Notes under the pieces: model-generated
Database searches by the model: none
The model's input: only the letters and a program-made list of their open reading frames with translations
What the model was told of the DNA's origin: nothing
Shown: positions 30,913 through 38,303 of the stretch, one piece after another
Layout: the number at the start of each line of letters is the position of its first letter
Position numbering within the stretch: position 1 is the first letter of the stretch
NCBI GenBank assembly: GCA_017433975.1
Contig: JAFRGD010000030.1
Location: 1-50,467 of the forward strand
DNA from: Mogibacterium sp.
Lineage (GTDB): Bacteria > Bacillota > Clostridia > Peptostreptococcales > Anaerovoracaceae
Length of the DNA: 50,467 bases
Direction of reading: 5' to 3'
Translations under genes and position numbers: made by a program

Positions 30913-31886
30913 TGGAAACCAGAAAATTTCACAACAACCTGATCGTATCCACGGCACCTCATATCGTGTCTGACGACGATACGACAAAGATCATGGGGAC
31001 GGTGCTCCTCGCGATGATGCCGGCTCTCGTTGCGGGTATTTACGTATTCGGAACGGGCGCGCTGGTCCGCGCGATCGTGGGCGTCATCTCCGCAGTCTTC
31101 TTCGAATGGGCGTACAACATGATCACGCATAAGAGACAGACCATCGGCGACCTCTCCGCCGCGGTGACCGGTCTCCTGATCGCGTTCAACGTTCCTTCGA
31201 CCATCCCGGTCTGGGAGATCATCCTTGCCAGCTTCGTCGCGATCTTCATCGTCAAGCAGCTGTACGGCGGCATCGGCAAGAACTTCGTTAACCCGGCCAT
31301 TACGGCCCGTATTTTCCTGTTTATATCGTTCGCTTCCAGCATGTCCACCTGGCCGCTTCCGCGCATGAACCAGACCGCGGACGCAGTCACCGGCCCGACG
31401 CCGCTCGGACTGCTCGCTGAGAAGAGCACCGAGCTTCCGTCCAACATGGAGATGTTCCTCGGCTTCATCGGCGGTTCGATGGGCGAGGTCAGCGCGCTGG
31501 CGCTGCTGATCGGCGGCATCTTCCTGATCTGGCGCAAGGTGATCTCCCCGATCATCCCGTGCGCGTTCATCGGGACGGTCTTCCTGATCGCGCTGATTTA
31601 CTACAAGGGTTCCTTCAACATGGCCCTGTTCCACATCTTCGCCGGCGGCGTCATGCTCGGCGCGTTCTTCATGGCGACCGACTACGTCACGACGCCGAAA
31701 CTGCCGATGGGCAAGCTCCTGTTCGGTATCGGCTGCGGCTTCATCACCATGCTGATCAGACTCTGGGGTTCGTATCCGGAAGGCGTTTCGTTCTCGATCC
31801 TTCTGATGAACATCATGACCCCGCTGATCAACCGGCTCACGTTCAAGAGCTACATCAAAGAAGGAGGTGCGAACAGTGGAAAATAA
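30912..31886 (+). CDS. rnfD: Rnf complex subunit D
   Basis: 324 residues, integral membrane subunit with about nine hydrophobic segments, part of the ion channel/electron route. The covalent-FMN region reads DAVTGPTPLGLL near residue 160; the family usually has SGAT or TGAT before PL, so Ala is replaced by Pro while the acceptor Thr remains. GKNFVNPAITARIFLF and FFMATDYVTTPKLPMGKL are typical RnfD segments. Its 3' end overlaps rnfG by 11 bases. Confidence 0.96.
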   Translation: METRKFHNNLIVSTAPHIVSDDDTTKIMGTVLLAMMPALVAGIYVFGTGALVRAIVGVISAVFFEWAYNMITHKRQTIGDLSAAVTGLLIAFNVPSTIPVWEIILASFVAIFIVKQLYGGIGKNFVNPAITARIFLFISFASSMSTWPLPRMNQTADAVTGPTPLGLLAEKSTELPSNMEMFLGFIGGSMGEVSALALLIGGIFLIWRKVISPIIPCAFIGTVFLIALIYYKGSFNMALFHIFAGGVMLGAFFMATDYVTTPKLPMGKLLFGIGCGFITMLIRLWGSYPEGVSFSILLMNIMTPLINRLTFKSYIKEGGANSGK

Positions 31887-32457
31887 AAAGAACTCCAACT
31901 TTGAAGACATGTTCAAACCTATCATTGTGCTGGTACTGATCTGCCTCGTCACGACGGCGCTGCTCGCAGTCACCTACGGTGTCACTGATCCGATCATCAA
32001 GGACAACAACGCGAAGGCCGCTAACGAGGCGAGAAACGTCCTGCTTCCGTCCGCCGAGAGCAGCTTCGAGGAGTACACCGGCGAGCTCTACGTCATGGAA
32101 GAGGGCAAGGTCTACGTCTCCGAGTGCTACAAGGCGACCAACGGCTCCGGTGAGGTCGTAACCGTCAAGACCAACAGCTATGGCGGCGTGCTCACCATGA
32201 TGGTCGGCATCGACCAGGACGGCGTCATCACGAGCGTACTGGTTACCGAAGCCAGCGACACGCCGGGCGTCGGAACCAGAGCGCAGGCGGAAGGTCACCT
32301 GGGTCAGTACACAGACAAGTCTGAGCTCGCGGACCAGAACGTCAAAAAAGACGCGACGATCAATCACGTCACCGGTGCTTCGGTATCGTCGACGGCGATC
32401 CACAAGGGCGTCTGGTGCGCGCTTGAGCAGCACAAACTGATGGGAGGTGCAAACTGA
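31876..32457 (+). CDS. rnfG: Rnf complex subunit G
   Basis: 193 residues from the GTG at 31876, eight bases after AAGGAGG inside the rnfD end. One N-terminal membrane helix (IIVLVLICLVTTALLAVTYG, about 15-34) precedes an extracytoplasmic FMN-binding domain. The flavinylation region reads INHVTGASVSSTAI near residue 170. The family motif is (S/T)GAT with FMN esterified to the Thr, so the expected acceptor position holds Ser here. The stop overlaps the rnfE start by one base. Confidence 0.95.
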   Translation: MENKKNSNFEDMFKPIIVLVLICLVTTALLAVTYGVTDPIIKDNNAKAANEARNVLLPSAESSFEEYTGELYVMEEGKVYVSECYKATNGSGEVVTVKTNSYGGVLTMMVGIDQDGVITSVLVTEASDTPGVGTRAQAEGHLGQYTDKSELADQNVKKDATINHVTGASVSSTAIHKGVWCALEQHKLMGGAN

Positions 32458-33188
32458 TGGAAAATAAGACCAGCAAACTCTCCATCCTGACGAATGGAAT
32501 CATCAAGGAGAACCCGGTACTGGTCCTGCTGATCGGAACCTGCCCTACGCTCGCGACGAGCTCCACGCTTGCCAACGGCGTCGGCATGGGCATTTCCGCG
32601 ACAGCCGTACTGGTCTGCTCCAACATCGTCATTTCGATCCTGCGCAAGGTCATTCCGGACAAGGTCAGAATCCCGTGCTACATCACGGTCATCGCGGGCT
32701 TCGTCACGATCGTCCAGTTCCTGCTGCAGGCGTACGCTCCGGAACTGAACAAGTCCCTCGGACTGTTCATCCCGCTGATCGTCGTAAACTGCATCATCCT
32801 CGGCCGTGCGGAGGCCTTCGCGAACAAGAACAGCGTCATCGACTCCGCGCTCGACGGCATCGGCATGGGCATCGGCTTTACGCTCTGCCTGGCGCTGATG
32901 GGCTCCATCCGTGAGCTGCTCGGCCAGGGAACCCTGCTCGGGCACACGATCTTCGGATCCTGGTTCACCCCGATCGGCTTCTTCAACCTCGCACCTGGCG
33001 GCTTCTTCGTCTACGGCATCCTGATCTGGCTGCTCGTGGTCGTCACCAAGGGCAAGGCGCCAAAGGTCAAATCCTTCAGCTGCGTGGGCTGCCCGATGTA
33101 CAATTCGTGCAACCTCGATACGGTTCCTGCGGAAACCAAGGCAGCAAAGCCTGCTGACGTGGTAGCAGAGAAAGGAGCGACGGCGTAA
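32457..33188 (+). CDS. rnfE: Rnf complex subunit E
   Basis: 243 residues, six membrane helices, homologous to RnfA/NqrD/NqrE. The two cysteines that in this family ligate iron within the membrane are present: LIGTCPTLATS (about residue 25) and IPCYITVIAGF (about residue 76). The C-terminal cytoplasmic tail of about 45 residues has an extra cysteine group (CVGCPMYNSC) followed by a Lys/Ala stretch. One-base overlaps on both sides show tight translational coupling in the operon. Confidence 0.96.
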   Translation: MENKTSKLSILTNGIIKENPVLVLLIGTCPTLATSSTLANGVGMGISATAVLVCSNIVISILRKVIPDKVRIPCYITVIAGFVTIVQFLLQAYAPELNKSLGLFIPLIVVNCIILGRAEAFANKNSVIDSALDGIGMGIGFTLCLALMGSIRELLGQGTLLGHTIFGSWFTPIGFFNLAPGGFFVYGILIWLLVVVTKGKAPKVKSFSCVGCPMYNSCNLDTVPAETKAAKPADVVAEKGATA

Positions 33189-33769
33189 TGGCACAGTTAG
33201 CATTGATATTTGTTTCGATAGTACTTGTCAACAACTTCGTACTGTCGCAGTTCCTGGGAATCTGCTCGTTCCTCGGCGTATCCAACAAAATGAGCTCCTC
33301 GGTCGGCATGGGCAGCGCCGTCGTCTTCGTCATGGTGCTTGCCGAGCTCGTTACCTGGCCGATTCAGCAGATCCTCGACAGGTTCGGGATCGGATACCTC
33401 CAGACGGTGGTATTCATCCTCGTCATCGCCGCGCTGGTGCAGTTCGTAGAGATGTTCATGAAGAAGTACGTACCGGCTCTCCAGAGAGCGCTCGGTATCT
33501 ACCTCCCGCTGATCACCACCAACTGCGCGATCCTCGGTGCCGCGATCAACACAATCAACTATAACTACACCTATCTCCAGGCGGTCGTTTACTCGTTCGG
33601 CGCCGGCGTCGGTTACTTCGTCGCCATGGTGCTGTTCGCGGGCGTCCGCGAAGAGAAGCTCTGGGATGAGAGCGGCGTTCCAGTCGCGTTCCGGGGCGTG
33701 CCGATGATCCTCGTCAGCGCCACGATCCTGTCCCTGTCCTTCATGGGCTTCTCGGGACTGTTCCAGTAA
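33188..33769 (+). CDS. rnfA: Rnf complex subunit A
   Basis: 193 residues, six membrane helices, inverted-topology partner of RnfE. NNFVLSQFLGICSFLGVS near residue 16 carries the conserved Cys, and TTNCAILGAAI near residue 115 the second. The length is exactly that of the family. It starts on the last base of the rnfE stop codon and ends 14 bases before rnfB. Confidence 0.97.
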   Translation: MAQLALIFVSIVLVNNFVLSQFLGICSFLGVSNKMSSSVGMGSAVVFVMVLAELVTWPIQQILDRFGIGYLQTVVFILVIAALVQFVEMFMKKYVPALQRALGIYLPLITTNCAILGAAINTINYNYTYLQAVVYSFGAGVGYFVAMVLFAGVREEKLWDESGVPVAFRGVPMILVSATILSLSFMGFSGLFQ

Positions 33770-33783
33770 GGAGGCGATGAGAC

Positions 33784-34713
33784 ATGAGCGGTATTGCAAT
33801 ACCTGTAATCGTAGTAGTCGTTTGCGGCCTCGTCGCATCGATCCTGCTGGTTGTCGCTTCCAAGGTCTTCGCCGTTCCGGTCGACCAGCGTGTCTCTGAA
33901 GTCCGTGACGTCCTTCCGGGCGCGAACTGCGGCGGCTGCGGCTTTGCCGGCTGCGACGACTATGCGAGCTCCGTCGTCAACGACGAGAGCGTCAGCTGCT
34001 CCGCCTGCACCGTCGGCGGCGCTGCCTGCGCTGCAAAGATCGCGGAGATCCTCGGCCGTGACGCCGGCTCCGCCGACCCGATGGCCGCACAGGTCTTGTG
34101 CAACGGTACGGACGAAGCTTCGAGAAAGATCCTCGAGTGGCAGGGCATGCAGTCCTGCAAAGGCGCCAAGACGTTCTTCAGCGGCATGTCCGCCTGCAGA
34201 TACGGCTGCATGGGCCTCGGTGACTGCGTTAACGCGTGCCAGTTCGGTGCGATCGGTATCGTCGACGGCGTAGCCAAGGTCGACAGAGACCAGTGCGTCG
34301 CGTGCGGCGCCTGCGTCAGAGAGTGCCCGCAGGGCATCATCAAACTCGTTCCAAAGAAGAGCGAGGTCTTCGTCCTCTGCTCGTCCAAGGACAAGGGCGC
34401 GCTCACGCGCAAGAACTGCGACAACGGCTGCATCGGCTGCGGCAAGTGCGCCAAGGTCTGCAAGTTCGAAGCTATCACGGTTGAGAACAACCTCGCGGTG
34501 ATCGACCCGGCGAAGTGCAAGAATTGCGGCATGTGCCTCAAGGAGTGCCCGACCGGCGCGATCAACAGCTACAACGTGAAGCACGCGCGGAACGCCATCC
34601 GTTTCAAGGAAAAGGCTGCGAAGGAAGCTGCGGAAAAGAAAGCCGCTGCTGCCGCGGCAGCTGCCGCCAAGGCCGCTGAGGCCAAGGCTCCGGAAGCCCC
34701 TGCAGAGGCGTAA
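33784..34713 (+). CDS. rnfB: Rnf complex subunit B
   Basis: 309 residues. N-terminal membrane helix (5-25), then the RnfB-type Fe-S site [16 protein letters not shown] (about 43-58), a CxGxK-rich linker, and 4Fe-4S ferredoxin-like modules: [36 protein letters not shown] and [12 protein letters not shown]. It accepts electrons from reduced ferredoxin and passes them into the complex. The last 40 residues are an Ala/Lys/Glu/Pro tail, which is optional in the family. It is the last gene of the operon before a strong terminator. Confidence 0.97.
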   Translation: MSGIAIPVIVVVVCGLVASILLVVASKVFAVPVDQRVSEVRDVLPGANCGGCGFAGCDDYASSVVNDESVSCSACTVGGAACAAKIAEILGRDAGSADPMAAQVLCNGTDEASRKILEWQGMQSCKGAKTFFSGMSACRYGCMGLGDCVNACQFGAIGIVDGVAKVDRDQCVACGACVRECPQGIIKLVPKKSEVFVLCSSKDKGALTRKNCDNGCIGCGKCAKVCKFEAITVENNLAVIDPAKCKNCGMCLKECPTGAINSYNVKHARNAIRFKEKAAKEAAEKKAAAAAAAAAKAAEAKAPEAPAEA

Positions 34714-34780
34714 ACAACAGGTTGGAGCGTTTACAAAGGCAGAGCCGATAAGATCGGTCGAATCAAGGGAAATCATACAT

Positions 34781-34808
34781 AAGGCTGGAGCGAATGCTCC
34801 AGCCTTTG
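34781..34808 (+). terminator. rnf operon terminator
   Basis: An 11-base perfect stem AAGGCTGGAGC / GCTCCAGCCTT with loop GAAT and a short T tract, 68 bases after rnfB. Confidence 0.9.
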
Positions 34809-34843
34809 TTATGCATGCTCTTTTGCTATCGTATACAGCCAAT

Positions 34844-35075
34844 CTCCACCCAAACATTCGAAAACACTCCTAGGGGTGAGTTTTTCTAATGCATAAATGT
34901 TTTTTTAACAGCGCCTCCACCTAAAGAATTCAAAACAGTAAACAGGTGGATTGTTTTGGGTACGGATTAGTATTGAAAAGCAAGCGCATCATATCAAGGA
35001 ACGCATTATCGTTCATCTTGATTGCTTTTTTCCATTAACTGAAGCAGAAAATTGTTCTGGGTGGAGAAACATGCG
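34844..35075. other. AT-rich structured intergenic region with inverted CTCCACC motifs
   Basis: The 360-base gap between rnfB and the Gx-transporter gene is AT-rich, unlike its surroundings, and has no plausible gene. CTCCACCCA begins at 34844 and returns inverted as TGGGTGGAG near 35059; TCCACCT (34916-34922) pairs with AGGTGGA (34944-34950); GTGGGTGGAGG appears again near 35130. A hairpin with T5 near 34861-34885 and a long hairpin at 34976-35031 lie inside. It could be a decayed small mobile element, a non-coding RNA gene or both. Confidence 0.45.
34976..35031 (+). terminator. Long imperfect hairpin with T tract
   Basis: Outer stem AAAAGCAA / TTGCTTTT, an 11-base one-sided bulge, then CAAG / CTTG and GAACG / CGTTC closing on loop CATTAT, followed by T6. 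The compensating stacked stems look like a real RNA structure: either the terminator of a small transcript from the gap, or a stop facing the convergent genes. Confidence 0.55.
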
Positions 35076-35168
35076 GAAATAGGAATGCAGATCGAGGTGT
35101 TTTCTACCGTTGCTATCATAAGACCAGATGTGGGTGGAGGAGAACCCGAAAAGAGAAAAGAAAAAGGA

Positions 35169-35738
35169 CTAAATGCGGGAGAGGCGGGCGAGGACGATAT
35201 GCGCGAGGACGCCGATGGCGATGCCGGAGACGATGCCGGAGAACATGAGCACCGGGAAATACCCGAAGATGCGGACGTCCTCGATGAGGAGCGCGGCGAC
35301 GATGAGCTGCCCCAGGTTGTGGAGCACGCCGCCCGCCATGCTGACGCCGGCCACGGAGAACGGGCCTGCTTTCTTGAGCGCGATCATTCCGAGCAGGCTG
35401 ACGGCGGCGCCGGCGAGCGAGTAGAGCATGCCGAAAAGGCCGTTGAACAGCAGGCCCGCGATGACGATCCGGACCAGGTTGATGAGGAGGGCGTCGCGCG
35501 CGCCGTACCGGTACAGCGCGATGATGACCACCAGATTGGCGACGCCGAGCTTGATGCCCGGGACCGCCGGCGTGTACGGGATGATCGCTTCTACGTACGA
35601 AAAGATCAGGGCGAGCGCGGCGAGGAGCGCGACGCGCGCGATCCGGCCGGCCGCGGTAGCCTGTGGGGCCGGCTGCTGTGCGGCTCCGTGCGGGGCACCG
35701 CCCGATGTTGTAACACGTTTATCAGTTGGAGACGGCAT
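35169..35738 (-). CDS. Gx transporter family protein (HepPP synthase component I-like)
   Basis: 189 residues from ATG 35738, chosen because GAGGAG stands nine bases upstream; the ATG at 35747 abuts that site. After a 30-residue polar N-terminus come about five membrane segments with the family motif PGIKLGVANLVVIIALY and GGVLHNLGQLIVAALL. The family (Pfam Hpre_diP_synt_I) was annotated as heptaprenyl diphosphate synthase subunit I but is a small integral membrane protein. It commonly accompanies NusG-II and rnf genes in Clostridia, as here. It overlaps the preceding gene by 17 bases. Confidence 0.9.
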   Translation of the reverse strand: MPSPTDKRVTTSGGAPHGAAQQPAPQATAAGRIARVALLAALALIFSYVEAIIPYTPAVPGIKLGVANLVVIIALYRYGARDALLINLVRIVIAGLLFNGLFGMLYSLAGAAVSLLGMIALKKAGPFSVAGVSMAGGVLHNLGQLIVAALLIEDVRIFGYFPVLMFSGIVSGIAIGVLAHIVLARLSRI

Positions 35739-36108
35739 CGATGTCATCTCCTCTCCCTTCGATCGTGACGATCATCCGGTTCGGCAGGCAGATGATCGAC
35801 TCGCCGGACCGCGTGATCGCCGCGTGGTGCACGCAGACCTGATTCTTGCAGGACGCTTCGGTGACGCGCACCGCACCGTCCTTGATCTCAACGATATTGT
35901 AGTCTCCGGCGGACGGATCGCCGACGGTGACCGTGACGGTGCGGTCCTCGGAAAGCGGGTAGGTGCCGTAGAGCTCACCATCCACCTTGATGACGACCGT
36001 ACCGCCGGCCGTGCGGCCCGCAGCAAGCAAAACCGAGCCCGCGACGCCGATGACGACCAGCAGGGCGAGGAGTATGAAATCGGCTTTTGTGAAGAGCTTC
36101 CTGTGCAC
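35722..36108 (-). CDS. NusG domain II-containing protein
   Basis: 128 residues from a GTG at 36108 with GGGAGG five bases upstream. An N-terminal signal/anchor helix (DFILLALLVVIGVAGSVLLA) precedes a small extracytoplasmic domain of the NusG-II type (VVIKVDGELYGTYPL, YNIVEIKDGAVRVTEASC, CVHHAAITRSGESIICLPN). The pattern SCKNQVC...H...ICLPNR is characteristic. These proteins are linked by neighbourhood with Rnf and ApbE-type flavinylation genes; the role is unproven. It forms a two-gene operon with the Gx transporter, convergent with rnf. Confidence 0.92.
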   Translation of the reverse strand: MHRKLFTKADFILLALLVVIGVAGSVLLAAGRTAGGTVVIKVDGELYGTYPLSEDRTVTVTVGDPSAGDYNIVEIKDGAVRVTEASCKNQVCVHHAAITRSGESIICLPNRMIVTIEGRGDDIDAVSN

Positions 36109-36145
36109 GGTGCCTCCCGGAAAACCAGAGTGAACGCTTTTTCAT

Positions 36146-36154
36146 AGTATACCA
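36146..36154 (-). promoter_or_regulatory. Extended -10 promoter of the NusG-II operon
   Basis: On the minus strand TGGTATACT, with a poor -35 (TTACAA) 17 bases upstream. Leader about 31 bases to the GTG. Confidence 0.5.
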
Positions 36155-36225
36155 CATAACGGACCCGTTTGTAAGTCCGGGCGTTTCCGCCGCAAATATG
36201 CGGTAAAACAGTCCGAGGGTTCTTC

Positions 36226-36254
36226 TTGACTTTCGTAAGCTAATACGCTACAAT
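36226..36254 (+). promoter_or_regulatory. Histidine operon promoter
   Basis: TTGACT (36226-36231), 17 bases, TACAAT (36249-36254). Start near 36261, leader about 108 bases before yerC. Confidence 0.8.
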
Positions 36255-36267
36255 GCTAAAGTGAACA

Positions 36268-36302
36268 GCCGGCCGGGGATCATGCACAGACCCGGAACCG
36301 GC
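36268..36302 (+). promoter_or_regulatory. GC-rich hairpin in the his leader
   Basis: Two stacked stems, GCCGG/CCGGC and CCGGG/CCCGG, with an AA bulge and a 13-base loop, right at the start of the predicted transcript. No T tract follows and there is no run of His codons, so it is not a classical attenuator. It may protect the 5' end or act as a protein-binding site. No T-box signature is present. Confidence 0.4.
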
Positions 36303-36368
36303 GATCAATCAAAAGCAATCGATAATCAACATCACAATCCCTTTTTATCACGGAAAGAGAGCGTATCG

Positions 36369-36668
36369 ATGAACAAGAAAGACAAGGAACTGGAGAGCAA
36401 CTTCTACAAGGCGGTGCTTTCGCTCGAGAACGAAAAAGAGTGCAAGGCCTTCTTTGACGACGTCTGCACGATCAAGGAGGTCCATGACCTGAGTTACCGG
36501 CTCGAGGTCGCCCGGCTGCTGACGGAGGGCAAGGTCTTCAACGAGATCAGCAAGGAGACCGGAACGAGCACGGCGACGATCAGCCGCGTCAACAAATGCA
36601 TCAACTACGGCCCGGGTGGGTACAGAATCGTACTGCAGCGGGTCTTCGGCATCAAGAAAAAGGACTGA
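36369..36668 (+). CDS. YerC/YecD-family TrpR-like regulator
   Basis: 99 residues from ATG 36369, with AAAGAGAG nearby upstream. A TrpR-superfamily DNA-binding protein: the helical segment VHDLSYRLEVARLLTEGKVF and the helix-turn-helix EISKETGTSTATISRVNKCI (about 61-80). The length is that of the family. It is the first gene of the his operon, three bases before hisZG, so it probably regulates the operon and itself in response to histidine or an intermediate. Direct evidence for the ligand is absent. Confidence 0.93.
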   Translation: MNKKDKELESNFYKAVLSLENEKECKAFFDDVCTIKEVHDLSYRLEVARLLTEGKVFNEISKETGTSTATISRVNKCINYGPGGYRIVLQRVFGIKKKD

Positions 36669-36671
36669 ACC

Positions 36672-38267
36672 ATGAGTGATTTTGAAAAACTGCTGAAATA
36701 CGACGAGCGGACGGTGTTCGCGCTCCGGGGGCTGTACGAAGAGCACGGCTACCGGCGGTTTCGGGCAGGTAAATTTGAAGAATACGAGACCTACGGGCGG
36801 TACAAGGACTTCCTCGGGGACGACGGAATCCTCACGTTTACCGATCCGAACGGCAAACTGATGGCGCTTAACCCGGACCTGACGCTCTCGATCGCGCAGA
36901 CCATCGAGCCAGTGCCGACCGAGCTGCACAAGTATTATTACAATGATGACGTCTACCGGATGGATCGGAATCTCGGGACGTTCCGCGAGATCAGCCAGGT
37001 CGGCATCGAGTGCATCGGACCGATGGGGGACGCGGAGGTGCTTGAGGTCATCACGCTGGCGGTCAAGAGCCTCAACACGATCAGCAGGCAGAACCGGCTG
37101 ATTCTGTCCCACGTCGGGCTAATCCGAGAGGTGGCGAGCCAGCTCATGCTGCCGGCGGACAAGGAGGAGCGGATCGTCGCCTGCATCGGCGAGAAAAACG
37201 TCCAGGACATCCGCGCGATCTGCGGGCCGGAAGACGTATCGCCGGAGCTGGTCGACGGGATCGAAACGCTGATTCGGGCGTACGGGCCGCTGGACAAGGT
37301 GCTCAGCACGATCCGGAACGTCTTCGGGGAGTCGCTCAGCTCCGTCGGGGAACTTGAGGCGCTGAACGAAGCGCTCAAGGCGAGCGGCCTGGACAAGACG
37401 GTGCGGTTTGACTTCTCCGTCGTCAACGACATGGGCTACTATAACGGCTTCATCTTCCAGGGCTTCGTCAAGGGGCTGTCGACAAAAGTCCTCTCCGGAG
37501 GGCGATACGATAACCTGCTGCTCAAGATGGGCAAGCGGTGCGGGGCGATCGGCTTCGGCATCTACCTCGACCCGCTCAAGGAGATGCAGGACGAAGCGGC
37601 GGCGGACGCGGAGGAGGAGTTCGTCAACGTCGCGCTGCCGAAGGGACGCCTCGGCGAGAGCGTTTACGAGATGTTCGCGGCGGCGGGGTACGATTGCCCG
37701 GATGCGCTGAGCCGTTCACGCAAGCTGATTTTTGAGAACGCGGACAAGGGGATCCGGTACTTCTGGGTCAAGCCGTCCGACGTCGCAATCTACGTGGAAC
37801 GCGGCGCGGCGGACGTCGGCGTCGTCGGCAAGGACGTGCTCCTTGAGACGGAACCGGACGTGTACGAGTTGGTCGATCTCCGGTGCGGCATCTGCCAGAT
37901 GATGGTCGCAGGCCAGAAGAACTGGGTGGAGGACCGGGAGCGCACGCTCAAGGTCGCGACCAAGTTCCCGAACGTCGCCCGCAAATACTACGGCGAGAAG
38001 AGCCGCGACATCGACATCATCAAACTGAACGGATCGATTGAACTTGCGCCGCTCCTCGGGCTGTCCGACGTCATCGTCGACATCGTCGAGACGGGGCGGA
38101 CCCTGCGGGCGAACGGCCTCGAGGTGAAGGAAGAGATCTGCGGGATCAGCGCGCGGCTGATCTCGAACAAGGCGAGCCATAAATTCAAAACAGCCCGCAT
38201 CCGGGCAATCGCCCGGGAGCTGCAGGACATCGCCGAGGCGCGGGCAGCAGAGGAGAGCGCGGAGTAG
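36672..38267 (+). CDS. hisZG: HisZ-HisG fusion: ATP phosphoribosyltransferase with its regulatory subunit
   Basis: 531 residues. Residues 1-310 are HisZ, the HisRS-like regulatory subunit (GILTFTDPNGKLMALNPDLT, YYYNDDVYRMD, SGGRYDNLLLKMG). After a 12-residue acidic linker (EAAADAEEEF) residues 316-525 are short-form HisG with VALPKGRLGESVY, DVGVVGKDVLL, LNGSIELAPLLGLSD and VDIVETGRTLRANGLEV. The enzyme commits PRPP and ATP to histidine synthesis. Short HisG normally needs separate HisZ chains for activity and feedback control. Here the two are one polypeptide, with no stop or frameshift between them. The frame is continuous, so this is a genuine fusion unless a base was miscalled. Confidence 0.95.
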   Translation: MSDFEKLLKYDERTVFALRGLYEEHGYRRFRAGKFEEYETYGRYKDFLGDDGILTFTDPNGKLMALNPDLTLSIAQTIEPVPTELHKYYYNDDVYRMDRNLGTFREISQVGIECIGPMGDAEVLEVITLAVKSLNTISRQNRLILSHVGLIREVASQLMLPADKEERIVACIGEKNVQDIRAICGPEDVSPELVDGIETLIRAYGPLDKVLSTIRNVFGESLSSVGELEALNEALKASGLDKTVRFDFSVVNDMGYYNGFIFQGFVKGLSTKVLSGGRYDNLLLKMGKRCGAIGFGIYLDPLKEMQDEAAADAEEEFVNVALPKGRLGESVYEMFAAAGYDCPDALSRSRKLIFENADKGIRYFWVKPSDVAIYVERGAADVGVVGKDVLLETEPDVYELVDLRCGICQMMVAGQKNWVEDRERTLKVATKFPNVARKYYGEKSRDIDIIKLNGSIELAPLLGLSDVIVDIVETGRTLRANGLEVKEEICGISARLISNKASHKFKTARIRAIARELQDIAEARAAEESAE

Positions 38268-38303
38268 ATCCGCGGAGTCAAGCATATAACACGGAGTCAT
38301 CAA

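Noticed and set aside
35052..35768. A 238-codon plus-strand frame after rnfB
   Set aside because: Nearly all of it is antisense to the Gx-transporter gene; Asp/Glu/His-rich shadow composition, no ribosome site.
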